DNA of 64,000 nucleotides from Rhodocyclaceae bacterium (GTDB taxonomy: Bacteria > Pseudomonadota > Gammaproteobacteria > Burkholderiales > CAIKXV01). The DNA lies in contig JADCHX010000004.1 in the NCBI GenBank assembly GCA_020248265.1, positions 477,473-541,472 of the forward strand, written 5' to 3'. Below are positions 53,181 through 61,622 of the stretch, one piece after another. The notes under the pieces were generated by a model, which made no database searches, was not told the origin of the DNA, and saw nothing but the letters and a program-made list of their open reading frames with translations. The position numbers and the translations under genes are program-made. Within the stretch, counting starts at the first letter, position 1. Each line of letters begins with the position of its first letter.

Positions 53181-54403
53181 ATCCGTATCGCCTGTGCAGG
53201 GTCGAGGCGCGCGGCGCGCCGCGCGGGCAGCATCGCCGCGACCACGCCCAGCAGGATGGCGCCCAGGGTGGTGTACAGGTACAGGGGCATGTCGACATGG
53301 GCATTGAACAGCCGGGTGCCATCGGCCGAGGTGAGGATGCCGCTCATGAACGAGGCCAGGCCGTAGCCCATCGCGCAGCCGAGCAACGACCCGATCAGCC
53401 CGATGATCGCGCCCTGCAGCAGGAACACCCGCAGCACGCGTCCGCGCGACGTGCCCATCGCCCGCAGGATGCCGATCTCGCGTGTCTTCTGCACCACGGC
53501 GACCATCAGCACGCTGGCCACGCCGATCGCGACCACCAGCCCGAAGCACAGGCGGATCAACCGAGTCATCAGCGTCTGGTTCGACAGCGCGACCATCAAC
53601 TGTCGGTTGGTGCGGATCCAGCTTTCGACCAGGTGCGGGGTGACTCGAGAGAGGTCGGCTGCGACGCGTTCAGCCTCCCACAGGTCATCCACCGTGACAT
53701 CGATGCTGGTCACGCCGCCGGGCAGGGCATGCAGGGCCTGCGCGGTCGCCAGCCCGACATAGGCGTAGAGCTGGTTCAGGTTCTTCGCGCCGAGGTCGAA
53801 GATGCCGCGTACCCGGTAGGTGTCGCCGGTGGAACTCGGCGTCGACAGCCTTACCGTGTCGCCGATGCCTACCCCCAGGTCTTCCGCCAGGTCGCGCCCG
53901 AGCAGCACGTCGCCGGGATCGACCCGGAGCGTACCCGCGACGAGCTTCTGGTCGAGGCGGGTGACGGCTGCATGGTACTCGGGCACGATCCCGATGATGC
54001 TCAAGGACTTGTTCGAATCGCCGCGCGTGACCAGGCCCGGGCCGGCGGCAAGCGGCGAGATCGCACGCACGTCGGCGTTCTCGCGCAGGCGTGCGACCGT
54101 GGCCTGCCACTGATCGATCGAACGCAGCCGTTGCCCGCGCGGCTGGACATCGGCCAGCACGACCGGCGATCCGTCCGGCGAACGCGCCGCGCGCAGTGGC
54201 CGCGCGATTTCTTCGACCGGCTTGACCGTCAGGTGTGGCTGCACGCCCAGGGTACGCTGCACGATGTCGCGCTGCAGTTCGCCGAGGAAGCCAGTGATGA
54301 ACACGATGAACGAGATGCCCAGTGCGGCGCCGACCACGATCAGCGCGGTCTGCAGCCCGCCTTCGCGCAGGAAGCGCCAGGCGACGATCCATTCGAAGCG
54401 CAT
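53177..54403 (-). CDS. FtsX/LolC-like ABC transporter permease
   Basis: A 408-residue inner-membrane protein with one N-terminal transmembrane helix (about 18-40), a large periplasmic domain, and three C-terminal helices (about 285-310, 328-355, 375-395): the MacB/LolCE topology. KTREIGILRAMGTSRGRVLRVFL is the coupling motif to the ATPase. The ATG at 54403 follows AGGACTG; a GTG one codon earlier is possible. Between the MacA-like adaptor (22-base gap) and the LolD-like ATPase (4-base overlap), it forms a three-component exporter. Confidence 0.92.
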
Positions 54404-54425
54404 CACCGGCAGTCCTGCGCAAGGG

Positions 54426-55625
54426 TCACCGGGCGCGCGCCCGCGAGCCGTCTTCGAGGCCGCGGGTGAGCACCACCCTGTTGCCGGCTTCCAGCCCGGA
54501 CAGCACCTCGACCTTCGATCCGCCGCGGATGCCGAGGGTCACCGGCACCGCGACCAGTCGCCCGTGGTCCAGCCGCTGGACGGTCGCACGGCCTTCCGCT
54601 TCGCGCACCGCTGCGGCAGGGATCACGCGCGCCTTGTCCTTTCGCGCGACCTCGATGTCGATCGACACCGTCATGTCGGCACGCAGGTAGGGTGGCTGTG
54701 ACGCGACGCGGAAGCGCGCCTCGACCGAGCCGCGGGAGGTGTCCACACCCGGACTCACGTAATACAGCTCGGCGCCAAACCGCTCGTCGGGGAATGCGTC
54801 GCTGGAGGCGATCGCACGGCTGCCTGCGCGCAGGTAGGGCAGGTTCTTCTCGTCGATCTGCGCGGTAAGCCGGGTCTCGCCGCGCGAGGCGACCACCAGC
54901 AGCCGCTTCGAGGACGTGACGATGTCGCCCGGCTCCACGCTGCGTACCAGCACCGTGCCCGGGACCGAGGCCCGGATCACGGTCTGCGCCAGCTTCGCCT
55001 CCGCCAGTTGACGCGCCGCCACCGCTTCGCGCAACCGGACCGCCGCGTCGCGTGCCGCGACCCCGCCTGCGCCCTGGGCACGCCGCTGCGTGCGTGCCGA
55101 TTCCAGCTGGTTGCGTGCGAAGGCAACCTGCCGGTCGGCGTCGTCCAGGCGGGCATCGCTGATGAAACCCTTGTCGCGCAGCGCACGCTGGCGCTGCAAG
55201 TCGGCTTCCGCGAAGCGCAGCTGCGCCTCGGCCTGGGCCAGCGCATCGGCCGACTGCGGCAGGGTCAGTTCACCCACGCTGTCGACACGCGTGCGCGCGG
55301 TCGACTCTGCCGCCTGCGCCTGCGCGACGCCGGCTCGCAGTTCCTGGGGGTCGAGCTCGATCAGCGGCTGGCCTGCCGCGACCGTGTCGCCTTCGACGAC
55401 GCGGACGTTCACCACGCGGCCGGTGATCACCGAGCCGATCTCGATCCGGTTCGGTGCCTGCACGCGGCCGCTGACCACGATCGCATGGACGATCGTTGCG
55501 TCCTCCACCGTCGCCAGCTCGACCGCCGGGCCGCGCCACTGCATCCAGCCGGCCCCGGCGCCAGCCGCGACCAGCAGCACGGCCACTGCGCCGAGCCGGC
55601 GGATCCCGTGCCTTTCGACGCTCAT
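54426..55625 (-). CDS. MacA/HlyD-type periplasmic adaptor protein
   Basis: A 399-residue membrane-fusion protein. One N-terminal transmembrane helix (about 10-28) is followed by the lipoyl half (GRVQAPNRIEIGSVITGRV), a long alpha-helical hairpin (about 95-205), the second lipoyl half (IRASVPGTVLVRSVEPGDIV) and beta-barrel domains. It links an inner-membrane ABC permease to an outer-membrane channel. No TolC gene is nearby. GGGGAG precedes the ATG at 55625. It is 13 bases behind the MidA methyltransferase gene, which probably leads the transcript. Confidence 0.93.
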   Translation of the reverse strand: MSVERHGIRRLGAVAVLLVAAGAGAGWMQWRGPAVELATVEDATIVHAIVVSGRVQAPNRIEIGSVITGRVVNVRVVEGDTVAAGQPLIELDPQELRAGVAQAQAAESTARTRVDSVGELTLPQSADALAQAEAQLRFAEADLQRQRALRDKGFISDARLDDADRQVAFARNQLESARTQRRAQGAGGVAARDAAVRLREAVAARQLAEAKLAQTVIRASVPGTVLVRSVEPGDIVTSSKRLLVVASRGETRLTAQIDEKNLPYLRAGSRAIASSDAFPDERFGAELYYVSPGVDTSRGSVEARFRVASQPPYLRADMTVSIDIEVARKDKARVIPAAAVREAEGRATVQRLDHGRLVAVPVTLGIRGGSKVEVLSGLEAGNRVVLTRGLEDGSRARAR

Positions 55626-55638
55626 TGGCGCGCTCCCC

Positions 55639-56856
55639 TCACAACAGCCGCGACAGGTCGCGTGCACCGAGCCCGGGCAGCGCGAGATCGCAGTCGCGTG
55701 CGATCGTCATCACCTTGAACAACTCGCCCATCTCGGCCGGCGAAAGCAGTCGTTGCGCAGCGGCCGCCTGAGGCAGGTAACGGCCCGGCTGGTCGGCCGG
55801 TGTGCGGCCAAGAAGCCCGCCGATGCCCGCATCCAGGAGGAAATGAGCCTGGGTGGTGTAGCCGGCAAGTCGGCCACCGACGCCGACGGCGGCCTCGGCG
55901 ATCGCGGTGAAATCCACATGGGCGGTGATGTCCTGCAGGCCGGGCAGGAAGAACGGATCGGTGTGGGCATGCTGCCGATAGTGGCACATCAGCGTGCCCT
56001 GACGGCGCTGCGGGTGGTAGAACTCGGCACGGCCGAACCCGTAGTCGATGAACAGGGCCACGCCGCGCTGCAGGCGCTCGATCAGCGAGGCCGCCAGCGC
56101 GGTCGCCGCCGGTGCCACTTCGGACAGGTAACCGTCGGTATCGGCGGGTATCGGCAGTCGTTCGATCGCCGCCGACAGGCTGCGCTCGGCGATCGGCCTG
56201 TCGACCCAGGCAAAGGACGGGCCGGACGCTGCGGTAGCCGATCCGTCGATGCCCTGCCGGGACAGCGCGACGCAGCGCTCCAGCGGGCCGTCCGCCGTCC
56301 AGTGCACGAGGCGTACCGGCACCACGTCGAGTACTTCGTTGGCGACGATCGCGCCGTGTACGGACGCTGGAAGCGCGTCGAGCCAGCGCACGCGCGGCAG
56401 CAGTGCCGGATGCCGTGCTTCGAGGGCTTCGCGCTGCCGGGCGCGCAGTTCGCCGCTCAGTTCGAGGATCGAGTAGTGCGCGGGCAGGGCGTCCAGTTCG
56501 CGCAGCGCATCGAGCAGGTCGCAGGCCAGGCGGCCGGTGCCGGCGCCGAGTTCGATCAGTTCGCTGCCGGGGTCCCGCAGCACCGGTGCCAGGGTGCGCG
56601 CGAGCGTGTGGCCGAACAGGGGCGTCAGCTCCGGGGCGGTTGTGAAGTCGCCGTCCGCGCCGAACTTGCGCGCGCCGCCGGTGTAGTAGCCGAGGTCCGG
56701 CTCGTACAGGGCCAGTTCCATGTATCGCGAAAAATCGATCGCTCCGTCGGCGGCGGTGATCGCCTCGGCGATCCGCCGGACGAGCGCACGGCTGGCGGCG
56801 AGGGCTTCGGGCGCCGGTTCGGGCAGGGCTGCGAGCGGACGCAGGGTGGATTGCAT
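55639..56856 (-). CDS. MidA/NDUFAF7-like SAM-dependent methyltransferase
   Basis: A 405-residue class I methyltransferase homologous to mitochondrial complex I assembly factor NDUFAF7 (protein-arginine methyltransferase). Features in order are SRYMELALYEPDLGYYTGG, GDFTTAPELTPLFG, the SAM site ELGAGTGRLACDLL (about 101-114), IVANEVLDVVPV and FIDYGFGRAEFYHP, all family-specific. It is cytoplasmic. Its link to the exporter genes behind it is only operonic. The start codon is 44 bases from the divergent pteridine reductase start. Confidence 0.93.
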   Translation of the reverse strand: MQSTLRPLAALPEPAPEALAASRALVRRIAEAITAADGAIDFSRYMELALYEPDLGYYTGGARKFGADGDFTTAPELTPLFGHTLARTLAPVLRDPGSELIELGAGTGRLACDLLDALRELDALPAHYSILELSGELRARQREALEARHPALLPRVRWLDALPASVHGAIVANEVLDVVPVRLVHWTADGPLERCVALSRQGIDGSATAASGPSFAWVDRPIAERSLSAAIERLPIPADTDGYLSEVAPAATALAASLIERLQRGVALFIDYGFGRAEFYHPQRRQGTLMCHYRQHAHTDPFFLPGLQDITAHVDFTAIAEAAVGVGGRLAGYTTQAHFLLDAGIGGLLGRTPADQPGRYLPQAAAAQRLLSPAEMGELFKVMTIARDCDLALPGLGARDLSRLL

Positions 56857-56866
56857 GGACGCGAGG

Positions 56867-56872
56867 TAAGAT
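56867..56872 (+). promoter_or_regulatory. -10-like box TAAGAT overlapping an upstream ATG of the pteridine reductase gene
   Basis: TAAGAT (5 of 6 consensus) would start transcription near 56879. The ATG at 56871 would then lie outside the message, which supports the GTG at 56901 (with GGGAG eight or nine bases upstream) as the real start. No good -35 is seen. Confidence 0.35.
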
Positions 56873-56900
56873 GTGGATCGGACTACGGGAGCGCACAGCG

Positions 56901-57641
56901 GTGCAGGGACAGGTCGTGCTGATCACGGGTGGAGCCAAACGGGTGGGAGCCGCCATCTGCCGTTCGCTGCATGCCGCGGGTGCAGACCTGATGGTGCACT
57001 ATCGCAGCTCCTCGAAGGAAGCACATGCGCTGCAGGACGAGCTGAATGCGATCCGTACCGATTCGGTCGCGCTCGCGCGCGCCGACATCCTGAAGCCGTC
57101 GAGCCTGCCCTCGCTGGTGAACGATACCGTCGAGCGGTTCGGCCGGCTCGACGTGCTGATCAACAACGCGTCCAGCTTCTACGCCACACCGGTCGGCGAG
57201 GTCACCGAGCGGGCATGGGACGACCTGATCGGCACGAACCTGAAGGCGCCGCTGTTCCTGTCGCAGGCAGCGGCGCCGCACCTGCGTCGCTCGCATGGTG
57301 CGATCGTCAATATCGTCGACATCCATGCCGAGCGGCCGCTGAAGAACTACCCGGTCTACAACGCGGCCAAGGGCGGGCTGGTCACGCTGACCCGGTCGCT
57401 GGCGCGCGAACTCGGCCCGGAAGTTCGGGTCAATGCGGTCGCGCCGGGGGCGATCATGTGGCCCGAAGACGGCGAATGGCAGGACGAGGTGGCGCGCCAG
57501 CGCATCATCAGTTCCAGCCTGCTCAAGCGCGTCGGCGAGCCGGAAGACATCGCGCGCGCGGTGAAGTTCCTGGTCATGGATGCGCCGTACGTCACCGGCC
57601 AGATCCTCGCGGTCGACGGCGGCCGCAATGTGCACATCTGA
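56901..57641 (+). CDS. Pteridine reductase (SDR, PTR1/FolM-like)
   Basis: A 246-residue short-chain reductase, predicted to reduce biopterin or dihydrofolate with NADPH. The cofactor motif TGGAKRVG is TGxxxRxG, the Arg variant typical of pteridine reductases. The active site is Asp in NIVDIHAERP (in place of the usual SDR Ser, as in Leishmania PTR1 Asp181) with Tyr and Lys in VYNAAKGG. It ends VTGQILAVDGGRNVHI. I chose GTG 56901 with GGGAG upstream; an ATG 30 bases earlier overlaps a -10-like box. ttcA follows after 75 bases on the same strand. Confidence 0.92.
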   Translation: MQGQVVLITGGAKRVGAAICRSLHAAGADLMVHYRSSSKEAHALQDELNAIRTDSVALARADILKPSSLPSLVNDTVERFGRLDVLINNASSFYATPVGEVTERAWDDLIGTNLKAPLFLSQAAAPHLRRSHGAIVNIVDIHAERPLKNYPVYNAAKGGLVTLTRSLARELGPEVRVNAVAPGAIMWPEDGEWQDEVARQRIISSSLLKRVGEPEDIARAVKFLVMDAPYVTGQILAVDGGRNVHI

Positions 57642-57716
57642 ACCGATGAAGCCGTCCGGCATCCCTTCCTGCATCGCCTGCCAGCCCGGCATGTACTGCC
57701 CGGTTGCTGGCTGACC

Positions 57717-58667
57717 ATGAACGCGCCTGACCCGAAGCTGCTGGAGCGCCAGCGGCGAGAAGCCATCAAGCTGGAGAAGCGGCTGTGCCGCCTCGCCGGG
57801 CAGGCGATCGGCGACTTCGGAATGATCGAGGCCGGCGATCGGGTGATGGTCTGTCTGTCCGGCGGCAAGGACAGCTACGGGCTGCTCGATATCCTGATGA
57901 AGCTGCGCGAGCGCGCGCCGATCGACTTCGAGATCGTCGCGGTCAACCTCGACCAGCGGCACCCGGGCTTCCCGGAGCATGTGCTGCCCGATTACCTGAC
58001 GGCCCTCGGCGTGCCGTTCCGCATCGAAGTGCAGGACACCTATTCGATCGTCAAGCGGGTGATCCCCGAGGGCAAGACGATGTGCTCGCTCTGTTCTCGG
58101 CTGCGTCGCGGCGTGCTGTACCGCGTGGCATCGGAGATCGGCGCGACGAAGATCGCGCTTGGCCATCATCGAGACGACATCCTCGAGACCTTCTTCCTGA
58201 ACCTGTTCTTCGGCGGCAAGCTGAAATCGATGCCGCCGAAGCTCGTGTCCGATGACGGCAGGCATGTCGTGATCCGGCCGCTCGCCTACGCGGCAGAGGA
58301 CGACCTCGAGGCCTATGCGTGCCTGCGGGCGTTCCCGATCATCCCCTGCGATCTGTGCGGGTCGCAGGAGACGCTGCAGCGCAAGCAGGTCAAGGCGATG
58401 CTGCGCGAATGGGACAAGCGCAATCCCGGCCGGGTCGAGACCATCTTCCGCAGCCTGATGAACGTGGTGCCGTCGCACCTGCTCGACCGCGCGCTGTTCG
58501 ACTTCGCGGCGGTGGCAGCGGGCGCGATGCCGCACGATGCCTCCGCCGTGGACATCGGTTTCGACGTCGACGTGAACCTGGAGCGGGCGATCGATGCAGG
58601 CACGGCCGTGCGCGCCGGCACCATCCCGCTGCTGCCGGCAGCCGACAAGGCCGGCGAGCGCGGGTAG
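57717..58667 (+). CDS. ttcA: tRNA 2-thiocytidine(32) synthetase TtcA
   Basis: A 316-residue Fe-S ATP pyrophosphatase that thiolates cytidine 32 of certain tRNAs, including arginine tRNAs. The PP-loop is SGGKDS (48-53). The cluster cysteines are Cys123 and Cys126 in [11 protein letters not shown] and one of Cys211/Cys214 in [10 protein letters not shown], matching E. coli Cys122, 125 and 222-region spacing. [14 protein letters not shown] is the adenylation-linked motif. The last residues are non-conserved; the stop lies in a 13-bp tandem duplication. Confidence 0.95.
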   Translation: MNAPDPKLLERQRREAIKLEKRLCRLAGQAIGDFGMIEAGDRVMVCLSGGKDSYGLLDILMKLRERAPIDFEIVAVNLDQRHPGFPEHVLPDYLTALGVPFRIEVQDTYSIVKRVIPEGKTMCSLCSRLRRGVLYRVASEIGATKIALGHHRDDILETFFLNLFFGGKLKSMPPKLVSDDGRHVVIRPLAYAAEDDLEAYACLRAFPIIPCDLCGSQETLQRKQVKAMLREWDKRNPGRVETIFRSLMNVVPSHLLDRALFDFAAVAAGAMPHDASAVDIGFDVDVNLERAIDAGTAVRAGTIPLLPAADKAGERG

Positions 58668-58686
58668 TTCGCACGGGTAGTTCGCA
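58661..58686 (+). repeat. 13-bp tandem duplication spanning the ttcA stop codon
   Basis: CGGGTAGTTCGCA occurs at 58661-58673 and again at 58674-58686. The first copy contains the TAG stop of ttcA. It directly abuts the palindromic site before the next gene. Confidence 0.9.
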
Positions 58687-58717
58687 GCTTGTCAAATTCA
58701 GTTTGACGAGCTAAGCT
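58687..58717 (+). promoter_or_regulatory. Palindromic operator and promoter of the HTH-aminotransferase gene
   Basis: The arms GCTTGTCAAA (58687-58696) and TTTGACGAGC (58702-58711) form a ten-base inverted repeat with one mismatch and a five-base spacer. TTGTCA at 58689-58694 and TAAGCT at 58712-58717 are exactly 17 bases apart, a -35/-10 pair, so the palindrome covers the -35 and the spacer. The box ends seven bases before the ATG at 58725. A small HTH protein binding here would repress its own transcription. Confidence 0.6.
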
Positions 58718-58724
58718 TCGCAGC

Positions 58725-60317
58725 ATGATGAATGATCGTCTCCACGGTTCTGCCGACATCGCGGCAGACAACTGCGCCGCACGCCTGGTCGGACTGTTCG
58801 GCAGCCAGGCCGAGGTGGCACGCCGGTTGCAGCTCGACCGTGCCGTGGTCAGCCACTGGATCAAGGTCGGCTACGTACCTGCCCGCTGGGGTACCGAGAT
58901 CGAACTGGCGACCGACGGTCGCATCACCGCCTCCGAGGTTGTGGCTGAAGCGAGCAGCCGCAAGCCGATCAAGCTCAAATCTCGCCCCGACGGCGAAGGG
59001 CCGTTCGGGTCCATCCTCCAAGGGAGTGACACGATGAGTCTCCAGTACGCGCCGTCCAAGCGCATTACCTCTTTCCACCCGCCGCAGCGCACGCTGATGG
59101 GACCGGGCCCGACCGAGATCCATCCGCGCGTGCTGACGACGATGAGCCAGCCGGCGATCGGCTACCTCGATCCGGTGTTCATCGAGATGATGGAAGAGCT
59201 GAAGTCGCTGCTGCGCTACGTCTACCAGACGAAGAACGCGCTGACCTTCCCCGCCTCCGGCCCGGGTTCGGTCGGGATGGAATACTGCTTCGTGAACATG
59301 GTCGCCCCGGGCGACAAGGTCGTCGTCTGCCGCAATGGCGTGTTCGGCGGCCGGATGGTCGAGAACGTCGAGCGCTGCGGCGGCATCCCGGTCGTCGTCG
59401 ACGATGCCTGGGGCGAGCCGGTCGACCCGCAGAAACTCGAGGATGCGCTTAAGGCCAACCCCGACACGAAGGTCGTCGCTTTCGTGCATGCCGAGACTTC
59501 CACCGGCGCGCGCTCCGACGCGAAGACGCTGGTCGAGATCGCCCACAAGTACGGCGCGCTGACCATCGTCGATGCGGTGACGTCCCTGGCCGGCGTGCCG
59601 GTGCTGGTGGACGAGTGGGGCATCGACGCGATCTACTCGGGCAGCCAGAAGTGCCTGTCCTGCACCCCCGGCCTGTCGCCGGTTTCGTTCAACGAGCGTG
59701 TCGTCGAGCACGTCAAGAAGCGCAAGGACAAGATCCACAGCTGGTTCATGGACATGAACCTGCTGCACAGCTACTGGAACGGCGGTGGCGGCGGCACCAG
59801 CACGGCTCCGGTGCGTACCTACCACCACACCGCCCCGACCAACGCCCTGTTCGCGCTGCACGAGGCGCTGGTCCTCATCCGTGAAGAGGGCCTGGAGAAC
59901 GCATGGGCGCGCGCGACGCGCCACCACATGGCGCTCAAGGCGGGGCTCGAGTCGATGGGCCTGAAGTTCCTCGTCAAGCCCGAGTACCAGTTGCCGCAGA
60001 TGAACGCGGTGCTCTGCCCGGAAGGCATCGACGAGGCAAAGGTCCGCCGCACCCTGCTCAACGAGTACAACCTCGAGATCGGTGCCGGTCTCGGGCCGCT
60101 GGCCGGCAAGATCTGGCGCATCGGCCTGATGGGCTACTCCTGCCGCACCGAGAACGTGATGCTCTGCCTGTCCGCGCTTGACCAGGCCATGTCCGACCAG
60201 GGTTCGAAGATCCATGTCGGTGAAGCGCAGGGCGCAGCCCATGCGGCGTACGCCACGCTGCATGCCAGCATCGCCCAGCAGAAGAAGGACCGCGCTAAAG
60301 TCGTGCGCGCCGCCTGA
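58725..60317 (+). CDS. HTH domain fused to alanine/serine-glyoxylate aminotransferase
   Basis: A 530-residue open frame. Residues about 17-65 are a Cro/YdaS-like helix-turn-helix (LVGLFGSQAEVARRLQLD, then VVSHWIKVGYVP and ELATDGRITASEV). From Met104 a class V PLP aminotransferase follows, with MGPGPTEIHPRV, ASGPGSVGMEY, HAETSTGA, DAVTSLAG and the PLP Lys in SGSQKCLSC; this part is full length (427 residues) for serine/alanine-glyoxylate aminotransferase. AAGGGAG lies eight bases before ATG 59034, so the enzyme can also be translated alone. The product may be a fusion, the enzyme, or both. Confidence 0.88.
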   Translation: MMNDRLHGSADIAADNCAARLVGLFGSQAEVARRLQLDRAVVSHWIKVGYVPARWGTEIELATDGRITASEVVAEASSRKPIKLKSRPDGEGPFGSILQGSDTMSLQYAPSKRITSFHPPQRTLMGPGPTEIHPRVLTTMSQPAIGYLDPVFIEMMEELKSLLRYVYQTKNALTFPASGPGSVGMEYCFVNMVAPGDKVVVCRNGVFGGRMVENVERCGGIPVVVDDAWGEPVDPQKLEDALKANPDTKVVAFVHAETSTGARSDAKTLVEIAHKYGALTIVDAVTSLAGVPVLVDEWGIDAIYSGSQKCLSCTPGLSPVSFNERVVEHVKKRKDKIHSWFMDMNLLHSYWNGGGGGTSTAPVRTYHHTAPTNALFALHEALVLIREEGLENAWARATRHHMALKAGLESMGLKFLVKPEYQLPQMNAVLCPEGIDEAKVRRTLLNEYNLEIGAGLGPLAGKIWRIGLMGYSCRTENVMLCLSALDQAMSDQGSKIHVGEAQGAAHAAYATLHASIAQQKKDRAKVVRAA

Positions 60318-60344
60318 GCCTGACCGCAGGCAACGCTGCACGGA

Positions 60345-60374
60345 GGGCTCGCTGATGGCGGGCCCTTCGTCTTT
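60345..60374 (+). terminator. Rho-independent-like terminator after the aminotransferase gene
   Basis: GGGCTCGC (60345-60352) pairs with GCGGGCCC (60358-60365) over eight bases with one G-T pair and loop TGATG. TTCGTCTTT follows. It lies 28 bases after the aminotransferase stop. Confidence 0.55.
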
Positions 60375-60536
60375 CCCGATCCCGGGTGCGTCTTTTGTCA
60401 GTCGGCGGGCTACCCGGCTGACGCGGTCGGCGCTACTCTAGGCAGGAAGTAGCCGATCGCCCTTTCCGCCCCGGCGATCCAGGCTTGCCGGGGCAGTTGC
60501 CTGTCGGTCACCCCGCCCGAGGATGCGTGCAGCGAC

Positions 60537-61502
60537 TTGAACGACCATTCCACCCCCACCCGAGATCCTGGCCTCCCGCCGCGGCAGCTGGATGTTGCGA
60601 TCCTGTTCGCCGACGTCGCGGGCAGTACGCGACTCTACGAGCTTTTCGGTGACCAGGCCGCGAAGAAGCTGATCGACGCCTGCCTGCGCTGCATGCGCGA
60701 GGCGGCGGTCGACTCGCGGGGCCGCGTGGTGAAGATCGTCGGCGACGAGATCATGTGCGTGTTCCCGGACGCCGAGTACGCCTATCTTGCCGCGACCGAG
60801 ATGCAGATCCGGGTGAGCGAACTCGCTACCCAGCCGGTCCCCGACTCGCAGATGCAGCCCGGCGCCCATTCGCGCGCAATCCGGGTCGGCTTTCATGCCG
60901 GGCCGGTGATCGAGGAGAACGGTGACCTGTTCGGCGACACGGTCAACGTAGCTGCGCGCATGACCGCCCTCGCCAAGGCCAACCAGATCATGACGTCCGG
61001 CGCGACGGTTGCGCGCCTGCCCGACCTTCTGCGCATCTCGACCCGCGAGATCGCCGCGCTGGCGGTCAAGGGCAAGGGCGAGGCGATCTCCGTGTTCGAG
61101 GTGATCTGGCAGGCAGGCGAAGACCTGACCATGGCGATCACAATGCAGCCGAACATCGCGAGCATCTCGATGATCATCCCCAGGTCCCTGCGGCTCGAGC
61201 GCGGCGAGTTCGAGCTGGTGCTCGACCCCGACCATCCCGGCGTGATCCTCGGGCGCGATCCCCGGTGCGAGCTCGTGGTGGCCGACCCGCAGGCATCGCG
61301 GCAGCACGCCCGTATCGATCGGCGCCGGGACAAGTTCTTCCTGATCGACCAGAGCACCAACGGCACCTTCGTCACTTTCGACGGCGAGCCCGAGATCGTG
61401 CTGTTGCGCGAGGAAGTGATGCTGCGCGGTCGCGGCCGTATCTCGTTCGGGCATTCGTCGATGGACAACGAAGAGACGGTGCGATTCTCGATGGTGCGTT
61501 GA
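60537..61502 (+). CDS. Class III adenylate cyclase with C-terminal FHA domain
   Basis: A 321-residue soluble protein. The cyclase domain (about 15-195) has metal-binding Asp26 in LFADVAGSTR and Asp70 in KIVGDE; Lys67 and Asp130 match the adenine-selecting Lys/Asp pair, and Asn137 and Arg141 in VNVAARM are the transition-state residues, so cAMP production is predicted. The FHA domain (about 225-320) keeps its phospho-threonine set: Gly239-Arg240, Ser254 and His257 in SRQHARI, Asn275-Gly276 in STNGTFV. The start is a TTG at 60537 without a strong ribosome site. A TACTCT -10-like box is at 60434-60439. Confidence 0.92.
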   Translation: MNDHSTPTRDPGLPPRQLDVAILFADVAGSTRLYELFGDQAAKKLIDACLRCMREAAVDSRGRVVKIVGDEIMCVFPDAEYAYLAATEMQIRVSELATQPVPDSQMQPGAHSRAIRVGFHAGPVIEENGDLFGDTVNVAARMTALAKANQIMTSGATVARLPDLLRISTREIAALAVKGKGEAISVFEVIWQAGEDLTMAITMQPNIASISMIIPRSLRLERGEFELVLDPDHPGVILGRDPRCELVVADPQASRQHARIDRRRDKFFLIDQSTNGTFVTFDGEPEIVLLREEVMLRGRGRISFGHSSMDNEETVRFSMVR

Positions 61503-61622
61503 GCAGGTATCGGCAGGCGATCCGCTCGGGATCGTGCGGCGAACCGCTGCAGGCATGGATTGACGCCGCTACCGTCTGCGACGATGCTGCCAGCGGTTCC
61601 ACTGCAAGCGCCTGCCGCCGAC

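Noticed and set aside
53181-53549. N-terminal extension of the LolD-like ATPase frame by 123 codons
   Set aside because: This part is a shadow of the FtsX-like permease gene; the ATPase homology begins only after the GTG at 53180.
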